NCBI GenBank assembly: GCA_910586275.1
Contig: CAJUIM010000108.1
Location: 1 to 12,876 of the forward strand
Direction: 5' to 3'
DNA length: 12,876 nucleotides
Origin: an uncultured Lachnospiraceae bacterium
GTDB lineage: Bacteria > Bacillota > Clostridia > Lachnospirales > Lachnospiraceae
Within the stretch, counting starts at the first letter, position 1. Each line of letters starts with the position of its first letter. The position numbers and the translations under genes are program-made. Below, piece after piece: positions 6,281 through 12,876 of this stretch. The notes beneath the pieces are model-generated. The model searched no databases and was not told where the DNA came from. It worked only from the letters and a program-made list of their open reading frames with translations.

Positions 6281-8059
6281 ATGTACTATCCTGACGAGTT
6301 AGTGGAAGAAGTACGGATGAAAAATGATATTGTAGACGTGATTTCCGGTTATGTCCGTCTGCAGAAGAAAGGGGCAAATCATTTCGGACTGTGCCCTTTC
6401 CATAACGAAAAGTCCCCGTCGTTCTCTGTTTCCGGCAGCAAGCAGATGTACTACTGTTTTGGCTGCGGGGCCGGGGGGAATGTGTTTACTTTTGTCATGA
6501 ATTATGAGAATTATACGTTTGCCGAAGCAGTGAAGATGCTGGCTGACCGGGCCGGGGTGAATCTGCCGGAACTGGAGTATACGGAGGAGATGAAAAAGAA
6601 AGAAGGGCACAGGAGCCGTCTGCTGGAAGTCAATAAGGAAGCGGCGACTTATTTCTTCTACCAACTCCGTTCTCCCCGGGGAGAAGCCGGGTACCGATAT
6701 TTGACGGGCCGGGCTTTGAGCAAGGAAACCATGAAAAAATTCGGGCTGGGCTTTGCCCATGTGTCCGGCAATGACTTAGTGCAGTACCTACGCTCCAAAG
6801 GGTATAAGGATGAACTGATACAGGAAGCCGGCTTGGCCGGCTTTGACGAGAAGTACGGGATGCACGATAAGTTCTGGAACAGAGTCATGTTTCCCATTCA
6901 GGATATCAATCACCGGGTCATCGGGTTCGGCGGGCGGGTGATGGGGGATGCCAAGCCGAAATATCTGAATTCTCCGGAGACGATGATTTTTGACAAAAGC
7001 CGGAATCTGTACGGACTGAATTTCGCAAGGACGTCGAGGCAGAATAACGCAATCCTCTGTGAAGGATATATGGATGTGATTGCCCTGCATCAGGCCGGTT
7101 TTACGCAGGCAGTGGCATCTCTTGGGACGGCATTTACTTCGGGACAGGCCAATCTGCTGAAGCGGTATGTGAGAGAGGTATTGCTTGCCTATGACAGTGA
7201 CGGCGCGGGAGTGAAGGCGGCGCTCCGTGCCATAGGGATTCTGAAAGAAACAGGGCTGAGCGGCAGAGTCATCCGCTTGGAGCCTTATAAAGACCCGGAT
7301 GAATTTATTAAAAATCTGGGGACAGAGGCTTTTCAGGAACGGCTCAGGCAGGCCGAGAACAGTTTTTTCTTTGAACTGCGCATATTGGAACGGGATTATG
7401 ATTTAAAGGATCCGGAATCCAAGACAAGGTTTCACAGGGAGATTGCAAAAAAACTATGCGGATTTCCGGAAGAGGTGGAGCGGGAAAATTATATACAGGC
7501 AGTGGCGGAGCGGTATCATATCGGTTTTGACAATTTAAGGAAGCTGACGGCTTCCTATGCGGCGCAGACAGGTTTGGTCAGCCCGGTGGCAAGGCCGAAG
7601 AGCGGTTTGGCGCAGAAAAGGAATACGCCGGAAGAGAACCGGAAGAAACCGCAGCGTCTTCTGATTACATGGATCACGGAGGAACCGGGGATTTATCCGA
7701 AGATTGCAAAATATATTACGCCGGAGGACTTTACGGAACCGCTGTGCCGGAAAGTGGCGGACAGGCTGTTTGACGGACTTTCCAAGGGGGAATATAACCC
7801 GGCGGCGATTATCAGCATGTTTGCCGATGAGGAGGAACAGCGGGAAGCGGCGGCGCTTTTCAATACTAAGCTGACGGAACTGGAAACGAGGCAGGAAAGG
7901 GAGAAAGCCCTGCATGATATTGTCTATACGGTAAAGAAGAATAGTTATGAGTACTATTCCGAAAGGATGGGCGGTGAGGTAAGTGCGATAAATCAAGTGA
8001 TTGCAGGAAAAAAAGCGTTGGAAGAACTTAGCAAAACGCATATTTCTCTGGATGAATGA
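6281..8059 (+). CDS. dnaG: DNA primase
   Basis: A 592-residue primase that makes the RNA primers for replication. The N-terminal CHC2 zinc-binding domain has C38, H41, C59 and C62 (CPFH, then CFGC). The catalytic core follows at about 115-250, including FGGRVMGDAKPKYLNSPET (216-234). The TOPRIM domain spans about 255-345, with E261 in EGYMDV, D305 and D307 in DSDGAG, and KDPDEF at 337-342. The C-terminal part (about 455-592) is the variable helicase-interacting region, starting after a basic Pro/Lys-rich linker (436-458). Length is normal for Firmicutes. The start at 6281 has AAGGA 8 nt upstream and gives the standard primase beginning. An in-frame upstream extension to 6200 lacks family similarity. 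rpoD follows after 38 nt, the classic macromolecular synthesis arrangement. Confidence 0.97.
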   Translation: MYYPDELVEEVRMKNDIVDVISGYVRLQKKGANHFGLCPFHNEKSPSFSVSGSKQMYYCFGCGAGGNVFTFVMNYENYTFAEAVKMLADRAGVNLPELEYTEEMKKKEGHRSRLLEVNKEAATYFFYQLRSPRGEAGYRYLTGRALSKETMKKFGLGFAHVSGNDLVQYLRSKGYKDELIQEAGLAGFDEKYGMHDKFWNRVMFPIQDINHRVIGFGGRVMGDAKPKYLNSPETMIFDKSRNLYGLNFARTSRQNNAILCEGYMDVIALHQAGFTQAVASLGTAFTSGQANLLKRYVREVLLAYDSDGAGVKAALRAIGILKETGLSGRVIRLEPYKDPDEFIKNLGTEAFQERLRQAENSFFFELRILERDYDLKDPESKTRFHREIAKKLCGFPEEVERENYIQAVAERYHIGFDNLRKLTASYAAQTGLVSPVARPKSGLAQKRNTPEENRKKPQRLLITWITEEPGIYPKIAKYITPEDFTEPLCRKVADRLFDGLSKGEYNPAAIISMFADEEEQREAAALFNTKLTELETRQEREKALHDIVYTVKKNSYEYYSERMGGEVSAINQVIAGKKALEELSKTHISLDE

Positions 8060-8097
8060 TAATACTACTACTACATTTAGGAAGGATGGAACCGAAA

Positions 8098-9210
8098 ATG
8101 GATGAAAACACACAGGCAAAGTTTGAGGAACGTTTAAAAGAACTCCTGAACGCTGCTAAAAAGAAAAAGAATGTTCTGGAGTATCAGGAAATCAACGATT
8201 TCTTTGTGGACTTTACTTTGGAGGAAGAGCAGTTTGACAGAATTCTGGAGACGTTGGAACAGAATAATGTGGATGTGCTGCGCATTACGGATGACGATGA
8301 TGTGGACGATGAGGAGATAATACTGACGGAAGAGGATGAGGTGGATGTTGAAAACATCGACCTGTCTGTGCCGGACGGCATCAGCATTGAGGATCCGGTC
8401 AGGATGTATCTGAAGGAAATCGGTAAGGTGCCTTTGCTTTCCGCGGAGGAGGAAATCGAACTGGCTAAAAAGATGGAGATGGGCAATGAGGAAGCGAAGA
8501 AGCGCCTGGCGGAGGCCAACCTTCGTCTGGTAGTCAGCATTGCCAAGCGGTATGTGGGACGGGGCATGCTCTTCCTCGATTTAATACAGGAAGGGAATCT
8601 GGGGCTTATTAAAGCCGTAGAAAAATTTGATTACCGGAAGGGATATAAATTCTCCACTTATGCTACCTGGTGGATACGTCAGGCCATTACCAGAGCCATT
8701 GCCGATCAGGCCAGAACGATACGGATTCCGGTGCATATGGTGGAAACCATCAACAAGCTTATCCGTGTGAGCAGACAGTTGCTGCAGGAACTGGGGAGAG
8801 AACCTACTCCGGAAGAAATCGCCGAGGAAATGAATATGCCTGTGGACCGTGTCCGGGAAATCCTGAAGATATCTCAGGAGCCGGTTTCTTTGGAGACCCC
8901 GATCGGCGAAGAGGAAGACAGCCATCTGGGCGATTTCATCCAGGACGATAATGTGCCGGTGCCTGCGGATGCGGCGGCCTTTACTTTATTGAAGGAGCAG
9001 CTGGTGGAGGTGCTGAGTACGCTGACCGATAGGGAACAGAAGGTGCTGCGCCTGCGGTTTGGCTTGGATGACGGAAGGGCAAGGACGCTGGAGGAAGTGG
9101 GTAAGGAATTCAATGTGACCCGTGAACGTATTCGGCAGATTGAGGCGAAAGCACTTAGGAAACTGCGTCATCCGAGCAGGAGCCGTAAGCTGAAGGATTA
9201 TTTGGATTGA
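8098..9210 (+). CDS. rpoD: RNA polymerase primary sigma factor SigA/RpoD
   Basis: A 370-residue group 1 sigma factor that directs RNA polymerase to housekeeping promoters. A short region 1.1 (about 1-62) is followed by a very acidic linker (65-86). Region 1.2 begins at DPVRMYLKEIGKVPLLS (99-115). Region 2 includes NLRLVVSIAKRYVGRGMLFLDL (141-162) and the -10 reading helix at KFSTYATWWIRQAITRAI (184-201). Region 3 spans about 215-290. Region 4 has the helix-turn-helix TLEEVGKEFNVTRERIRQIEAKAL (330-353). The size matches the B. subtilis type, without the large insertion of E. coli sigma70. The start at 8098 (MDEN) fits the family; AGGAAGG lies 12 nt upstream, rather far. An ATG at 8086 overlaps that site and is less likely. 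A small ACTACTACTAC repeat lies in the gap after dnaG. Confidence 0.98.
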   Translation: MDENTQAKFEERLKELLNAAKKKKNVLEYQEINDFFVDFTLEEEQFDRILETLEQNNVDVLRITDDDDVDDEEIILTEEDEVDVENIDLSVPDGISIEDPVRMYLKEIGKVPLLSAEEEIELAKKMEMGNEEAKKRLAEANLRLVVSIAKRYVGRGMLFLDLIQEGNLGLIKAVEKFDYRKGYKFSTYATWWIRQAITRAIADQARTIRIPVHMVETINKLIRVSRQLLQELGREPTPEEIAEEMNMPVDRVREILKISQEPVSLETPIGEEEDSHLGDFIQDDNVPVPADAAAFTLLKEQLVEVLSTLTDREQKVLRLRFGLDDGRARTLEEVGKEFNVTRERIRQIEAKALRKLRHPSRSRKLKDYLD

Positions 9211-9246
9211 ATGTAAATCTGAGAAAAGAGGATATGGGAAAGCCGG

Positions 9247-10158
9247 ATGAAAACAAGGGAATTGAAGCTGTCGGAACGGCTGCAGGCGGTAGCCGCCATG
9301 GTGACGGAAGGCGGCGTAGTGTGTGATGTGGGATGCGACCACGGATTTGTTCCTGTCTGTCTTGTGAAAAGCGGCATCAGCCCAAAAGTCATAGCCATGG
9401 ATATTAACGAAGGCCCTTTGCAGGCGGCAAGGGAGCATATTGGGGAATATTTGCTGGCAGACTACATAGAAACCAGGCTGTCTGACGGATTGGAGGCATT
9501 ACGGCCGGGAGAGGCGGACACTGTGATCTGCGCCGGGATGGGCGGCAGGCTTGCGGTCAGGATTCTGGAGGAAGGGAAGGGGAAGCTGAAGGGAGTCAGG
9601 GAACTGATTCTGCAGCCTCAGTCGGAATTGCAGTATGTGCGGGAATATTTGCGGAAACAGGGCTATTTTATAGCGGATGAAAATATGGTATTAGAGGACG
9701 GGAAGTATTATCCCATGATGCGGGCATGCCCGGCAGGAGATGAGGGAACCGGGAACCGAGCCCAGTCCTGGGGGGAACAGACCGGGCCGGGCTGCAAAGG
9801 AGCAGCCAATCAGGACGGGTCATGTACTGTGCAGGCCGGGACGGACTGCGGGAGGACGGAAGACGGGTACGAAAGGTATGGCGGCCGGATATGGACCAAA
9901 CGGCCGGCCTCGGAACGGCAGAGGCTGGAGGATAAATTTGGGCCGATGCTGCTGCGGCAGCGGCATCCGGTTCTGAAAGCATATCTGCAGAGGGAAATGG
10001 ACATCTGTGGGCAGATTGCCGAAAGCCTTGTGAAATGCAGCAGGGGACAGGCGGAAAGGCAGCAGGAGTTAAGAGAGCGGCAGGAGGATGTGCGAACGGC
10101 TCTTTCTTTTTTTCGGATGCAGTCTGCGGACAATAGGGAGGATGGGCATGAGGAATGA
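9247..10158 (+). CDS. trmK: tRNA (adenine22-N1)-methyltransferase, with an extra internal segment
   Basis: A 303-residue SAM-dependent methyltransferase of the TrmK family, which methylates A22 in tRNA. SAM motif I is VCDVGCDHGF (25-34), the ribose-binding acidic residue is D52 in AMDIN, and the family motif AGMGG is at 96-100, followed by LILQPQSE (120-127). The C-terminal helical domain is recognisable from FGPMLLRQRHPVLKAYL (231-247). Between YYPMMRA (154-160) and that domain lies a segment of about 65 residues (162-226) rich in Gly, Gln, Thr, Arg and Cys. It has no counterpart in the roughly 235-residue proteins I know. This accounts for the extra length; the reading frame stays open through it. 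The start at 9247 gives the usual KLSERL beginning, though the ribosome site is weak. It follows rpoD by 36 nt and overlaps the Nif3 gene by 11 nt, as in the Bacillus order sigA, yqfN, yqfO. Confidence 0.93.
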   Translation: MKTRELKLSERLQAVAAMVTEGGVVCDVGCDHGFVPVCLVKSGISPKVIAMDINEGPLQAAREHIGEYLLADYIETRLSDGLEALRPGEADTVICAGMGGRLAVRILEEGKGKLKGVRELILQPQSELQYVREYLRKQGYFIADENMVLEDGKYYPMMRACPAGDEGTGNRAQSWGEQTGPGCKGAANQDGSCTVQAGTDCGRTEDGYERYGGRIWTKRPASERQRLEDKFGPMLLRQRHPVLKAYLQREMDICGQIAESLVKCSRGQAERQQELRERQEDVRTALSFFRMQSADNREDGHEE

Positions 10159-10951
10159 GACAAATGTGGAATGCAGCGTTATTATGGAAAGCTTGGAACG
10201 GCTTTCGGCACTCTCTTTTGCGGAACCTTGGGATAATGTAGGGCTTTTGGCAGGGAGACGCGACAAGAAGGTAGGGAAGGTCTGCATTGCATTGGATGCC
10301 ACGGACGAAGTGATTGAGGAGGCGGCAGGGAAAGGCGCGGATTTGCTGCTGACCCATCATCCGCTTATATTCTCCGCTATGAAGCGGGTGAATACCGATG
10401 ATTTTATCGGGCGGAGGATTGTGAAGCTGCTGCAGAATGACATCAGCTATTATGCCATGCATACCAATTTTGACGTGATGGGCATGGCGGATGCGGCGGC
10501 AGACGAGATAGGGCTGAAAGACCGTCAGGTACTGGAGATTACTTATGAGGATGAAATTGCGAAAGAAGGAATCGGCAGGTACGGGAAGCTGCGGCAGGTA
10601 ATGACGTTGGAAGAGTGCGCTTCTTATGTGAAGGATGTGTTCCGGCTGGAAAGCGTAAAAGTGTACGGCGAACCGGGGCAGGCCATAGAATGTGCCGCCA
10701 TTTCCCCCGGTTCCGGAAAGTCCATGATAAAGCCGGCTCTTGCAGTGGGGGCGGAAGTGCTGATTACCGGAGATATTGAACACCATGAAGGATTGGATGC
10801 CATGGCGCAGGGTCTGATGGTGATTGATGCGGGTCATTATGGGATAGAGAAACTTTTCGTGCCTTATATGGCGGAATATATGAAAAGGGAATTTCCCCGG
10901 CTGGAAGTATTTGCGGCAAAGGAGAAAAACCCGTTCTGGGTGATGGTGTGA
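10148..10951 (+). CDS. Nif3/DUF34 family dinuclear metal protein
   Basis: A 267-residue protein of the Nif3-like (DUF34, YqfO) family. WDNVGLLAG (28-36) is the N-terminal family mark. The expected metal ligands are H70 and H71 in LTHHPLIF, H105 and D109 in HTNFD, and near the end H230 and E234 in DAGHYGIEK. This is the short form: the PII-like insertion of the roughly 370-residue Bacillus YqfO is absent. The biochemical role is unsettled; a GTP cyclohydrolase I type 2 label is common but doubtful. The start at 10148 has AGGGAGG 6 nt upstream and overlaps the trmK end by 11 nt in another frame, suggesting translational coupling. An ATG at 10142 lies too close to that site, and an upstream extension to 10088 would fall inside trmK. 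Confidence 0.92.
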   Translation: MRNETNVECSVIMESLERLSALSFAEPWDNVGLLAGRRDKKVGKVCIALDATDEVIEEAAGKGADLLLTHHPLIFSAMKRVNTDDFIGRRIVKLLQNDISYYAMHTNFDVMGMADAAADEIGLKDRQVLEITYEDEIAKEGIGRYGKLRQVMTLEECASYVKDVFRLESVKVYGEPGQAIECAAISPGSGKSMIKPALAVGAEVLITGDIEHHEGLDAMAQGLMVIDAGHYGIEKLFVPYMAEYMKREFPRLEVFAAKEKNPFWVMV

Positions 10952-11027
10952 AGAGAGAATGGAAATCTGACCGGCTGCGGAGACAGGTATTTTCCGGGCG
11001 GTTTTTGGGCAGTTTGGAAGGAAGGCG

Positions 11028-12692
11028 GTGGATGCTGTGCTGACAGTGACGATTGACGGGGTGAAAAAAGAATATGAGGAAGGCATTACTTATGAAACCA
11101 TTGTAAAGGAGTATCAGGCCAATTATGACAATACGATTGCTTTGGTTTCTGCCAACGGGAAAATCAGAGAGTTATTTAAGAAAGTAAAGAAGGACTGCGA
11201 GGTTTCCTTTTTTACCTTGGGGGATTCCGTGGGACATAAGACTTATGTGAGGAGTGCAATTATGCTGCTGATCAAGGCACTCCGCGACGTAGCCGGGGCA
11301 GATAAGCTGGAGAAGGCCAAGGTGGAGTTTGCTATAGGGCCTGGGTATTACTGCAGCATAAAGGGGGATCTGAAGATAGAGGATGAATTTGTCCGCAGGG
11401 TAAACCATAGAATGAGGGAACTGGCAGATGCTGACCTGCCGGTGGTGAAGAAATCTTATCCTATTCAGGATGCCATTGAGATTTTCCGCAGCCAGAAGAT
11501 GAAGGATAAGGAAAAACTGTTCCGGTACCGGAGAAGTTCTTATATTAATGTTTACTGTCTGGACGGATATTACGACTATTACTATGGCTATATGCTGCCC
11601 AGCACAGGGTATATCAAATATTTTGAAGTGATGGCTTATGAAGAAGGGCTTATGCTGCTTCTGCCGGAACAGCAGGCACCGAACAAGCTGCCGGTGATGG
11701 AGCCGAGGGAAAAGCTGTTCCGTACTTTGATGAAGTCCGATGAATGGGGAAGGATGATGGGGATTGACACGGTAGGCGATCTGAACGATAAAATCTGTCA
11801 GGGAAATATCAGCGATATGATATTGGTGCAGGAGGCACTGCAGGAGAGGCGGATAGGGGAGATCGCAAAGGATATTGTGAGCCGGGGCGGGGTGAAGTTT
11901 GTCATGATTGCCGGCCCCTCTTCCTCGGGCAAGACAACGTTTTCCCACCGGCTGTCCATTCAGCTGCGCACTTATGGCCTGACTCCGCATCCTATCGCAT
12001 TGGACGATTATTTTGTGGACAGGGAGAAAACGCCGAAGGATGAAAACGGTCAGTATAATTTTGAGTGTCTGGAGGCTATAGATATCGAGAAGTTCAATAA
12101 GGATATGACGGATTTGCTGGCGGGCAAGACGGTGGAATTGCCTAGCTTTAATTTTAAGACAGGACTTAGGGAATATAAAGGGAATTTTAAGACGTTAGGG
12201 CCGGAGGATGTGCTCGTAATTGAAGGCATTCATGGGCTGAATGACGCTACTTCCTACGCACTGCCCAATGAATGCAAATACAAGATTTATATTAGTGCAC
12301 TGACCAGCATAAACATTGACGAGCATAACCGGATTCCTACAACCGACGGCAGGCTGCTGCGGCGGATGGTACGGGATGCAAGAACCAGGGGATCCAGCGC
12401 ACAGCGGACAATTGCCATGTGGTCTTCCGTTCGGAAAGGGGAAGAAGAGTATATTTTCCCGTTTCAGGAAAGCGCGGATGCCATGTTTAATTCGGTGCTC
12501 ATTTATGAATTGGCGGTATTGAAGCAGTACGCGGAACCGCTGCTGTTCGGAATCGGAAAAGGGGAGCCGGAATATTATGAGGCAAAAAGGCTTTTGAAGT
12601 TTTTGGAGTATTTTATCGGGGTCAGCAGCGATGACCTTCCGAAAAATTCGATATGCAGGGAATTCGTGGGGGGAAGCTGCTTCCATGTGTAG
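11028..12692 (+). CDS. Nucleoside (uridine) kinase-like P-loop protein with ThrRS-like N-terminus
   Basis: A 554-residue two-part protein. Residues 1-65 look like a TGS domain. About 70-210 resembles the second additional (editing) domain of threonyl-tRNA synthetase, with AIGPGYYCSIKGD (102-114) and HRMRELADADLPV (127-139). Of the synthetase HxxxH pair only H70 remains; position 74 is Val. C177 is kept in the later motif. Residues 285-500 form a uridine kinase / phosphoribulokinase domain: Walker A GPSSSGKT (296-303), LDDYF (325-329) and VIEGIHGL (397-404). This fusion is known in Clostridia and Thermotogae as nucleoside kinase, with substrate unproven to my knowledge. Length is normal. Translation starts at a GTG, with AAGGA 5 nt upstream; a GTG at 11037 is an alternative and no ATG fits. 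It follows the Nif3 gene by 76 nt and may belong to the same transcript. Confidence 0.88.
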   Translation: MDAVLTVTIDGVKKEYEEGITYETIVKEYQANYDNTIALVSANGKIRELFKKVKKDCEVSFFTLGDSVGHKTYVRSAIMLLIKALRDVAGADKLEKAKVEFAIGPGYYCSIKGDLKIEDEFVRRVNHRMRELADADLPVVKKSYPIQDAIEIFRSQKMKDKEKLFRYRRSSYINVYCLDGYYDYYYGYMLPSTGYIKYFEVMAYEEGLMLLLPEQQAPNKLPVMEPREKLFRTLMKSDEWGRMMGIDTVGDLNDKICQGNISDMILVQEALQERRIGEIAKDIVSRGGVKFVMIAGPSSSGKTTFSHRLSIQLRTYGLTPHPIALDDYFVDREKTPKDENGQYNFECLEAIDIEKFNKDMTDLLAGKTVELPSFNFKTGLREYKGNFKTLGPEDVLVIEGIHGLNDATSYALPNECKYKIYISALTSINIDEHNRIPTTDGRLLRRMVRDARTRGSSAQRTIAMWSSVRKGEEEYIFPFQESADAMFNSVLIYELAVLKQYAEPLLFGIGKGEPEYYEAKRLLKFLEYFIGVSSDDLPKNSICREFVGGSCFHV

Positions 12693-12720
12693 CGGGTGAG
12701 AGGATGGGGCTTACCGATTG

Positions 12721-12781
12721 ACATTGCCTGTGAACAGTAATTCCGGCTATGTTTACGGAAGTAACAGTTCAGCCTGAATGT
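12721..12781. repeat. Imperfect inverted repeat after the kinase gene
   Basis: Three 5-bp blocks pair in order: ACATT (12721-12725) with AATGT (12777-12781), TGAAC (12731-12735) with GTTCA (12767-12771), and TTCCG (12741-12745) with CGGAA (12756-12760). They are separated by unpaired GCCTG/GCCTG and AGTAA/GTAACA, around a 10-nt centre. The pattern is too regular to dismiss but too interrupted for a standard terminator. A run of seven T lies at 12812-12818 without a convincing hairpin directly before it. The remaining bases to 12876 show no gene on either strand. Confidence 0.4.
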
Positions 12782-12876
12782 AATGTTGGGAGGCGGACGC
12801 CCGTGCGCGAGTTTTTTTAGCGGCCGGCAGCAGCGGAACTGCCTGTCCCGGTTTTCCGTGCACTTTTTTCGGCTGG

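Noticed and set aside
9668..11086. A 472-codon open frame on the minus strand, opposite trmK and the Nif3 gene
   Set aside because: Its translation shows no family pattern and is rich in Pro, His, Ser and Cys, as expected opposite GC-biased codons. Both plus-strand genes are unmistakable.
12788..12818. Rho-independent terminator before the T-run downstream of the kinase gene
   Set aside because: The bases before the seven T are GC-rich, but only 3-4 bp stems with tiny loops can be drawn and they do not abut the T-run.
1..12876. CRISPR array, prophage, integron or defence system
   Set aside because: No spaced direct repeats, integrase, Cas-like or phage genes were seen. Apart from the middle module the content is ordinary housekeeping.

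Overview
The window looks like chromosome from a Lachnospiraceae-type Clostridium (Firmicutes, Clostridia). The grounds are the gene order dgt-dnaG-rpoD-trmK-Nif3, AGGAGG-type ribosome binding sites, a Firmicutes-type SigA and TrmK, a GerMN-type lipoprotein, and three families (DUF4125, a DUF6320-type zinc-ribbon membrane protein, an HHxxxDG acyltransferase) that I associate from memory with this family. No database search was possible. Names rest on motifs, lengths and gene order read directly from the sequence.

Left part (1-1730): a class II tRNA-Leu gene with anticodon AAG lies on the minus strand, with its own promoter and a strong rho-independent terminator. Divergent from it is a 193-residue GerMN-like lipoprotein, followed by a separately promoted DUF4125 protein. 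A perfect 11-bp hairpin at 1760-1786 separates these from the next unit. It may be a shared terminator or the remnant of an IS200/IS605-type end.

Middle part (1902-5017): a minus-strand operon (HHxxxDG acyltransferase, then a Cys4 zinc-ribbon protein with six membrane segments) is transcribed divergently from a hormone-sensitive-lipase-type esterase. The roughly 100-bp divergent region holds two extended -10 promoters facing away from each other, with a near-perfect 20-bp palindrome exactly between them. A long inverted repeat sits between the two minus-strand genes. I infer that the three proteins form one acyl-ester making and breaking module. It is the best candidate here for an undescribed system.

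Right part (5127-12692): a run of plus-strand housekeeping genes: dNTP triphosphohydrolase, DNA primase, the primary sigma factor, tRNA m1A22 methyltransferase, a Nif3/DUF34 metal protein overlapping trmK by 11 nt, and a 554-residue nucleoside kinase-like P-loop protein fused behind a ThrRS-like N-terminus. This is the Gram-positive form of the macromolecular synthesis operon with its usual downstream genes. TrmK carries an extra low-complexity segment of about 65 residues. The last 184 bases hold no gene, but contain an imperfect inverted repeat of about 60 bp and a T-run.
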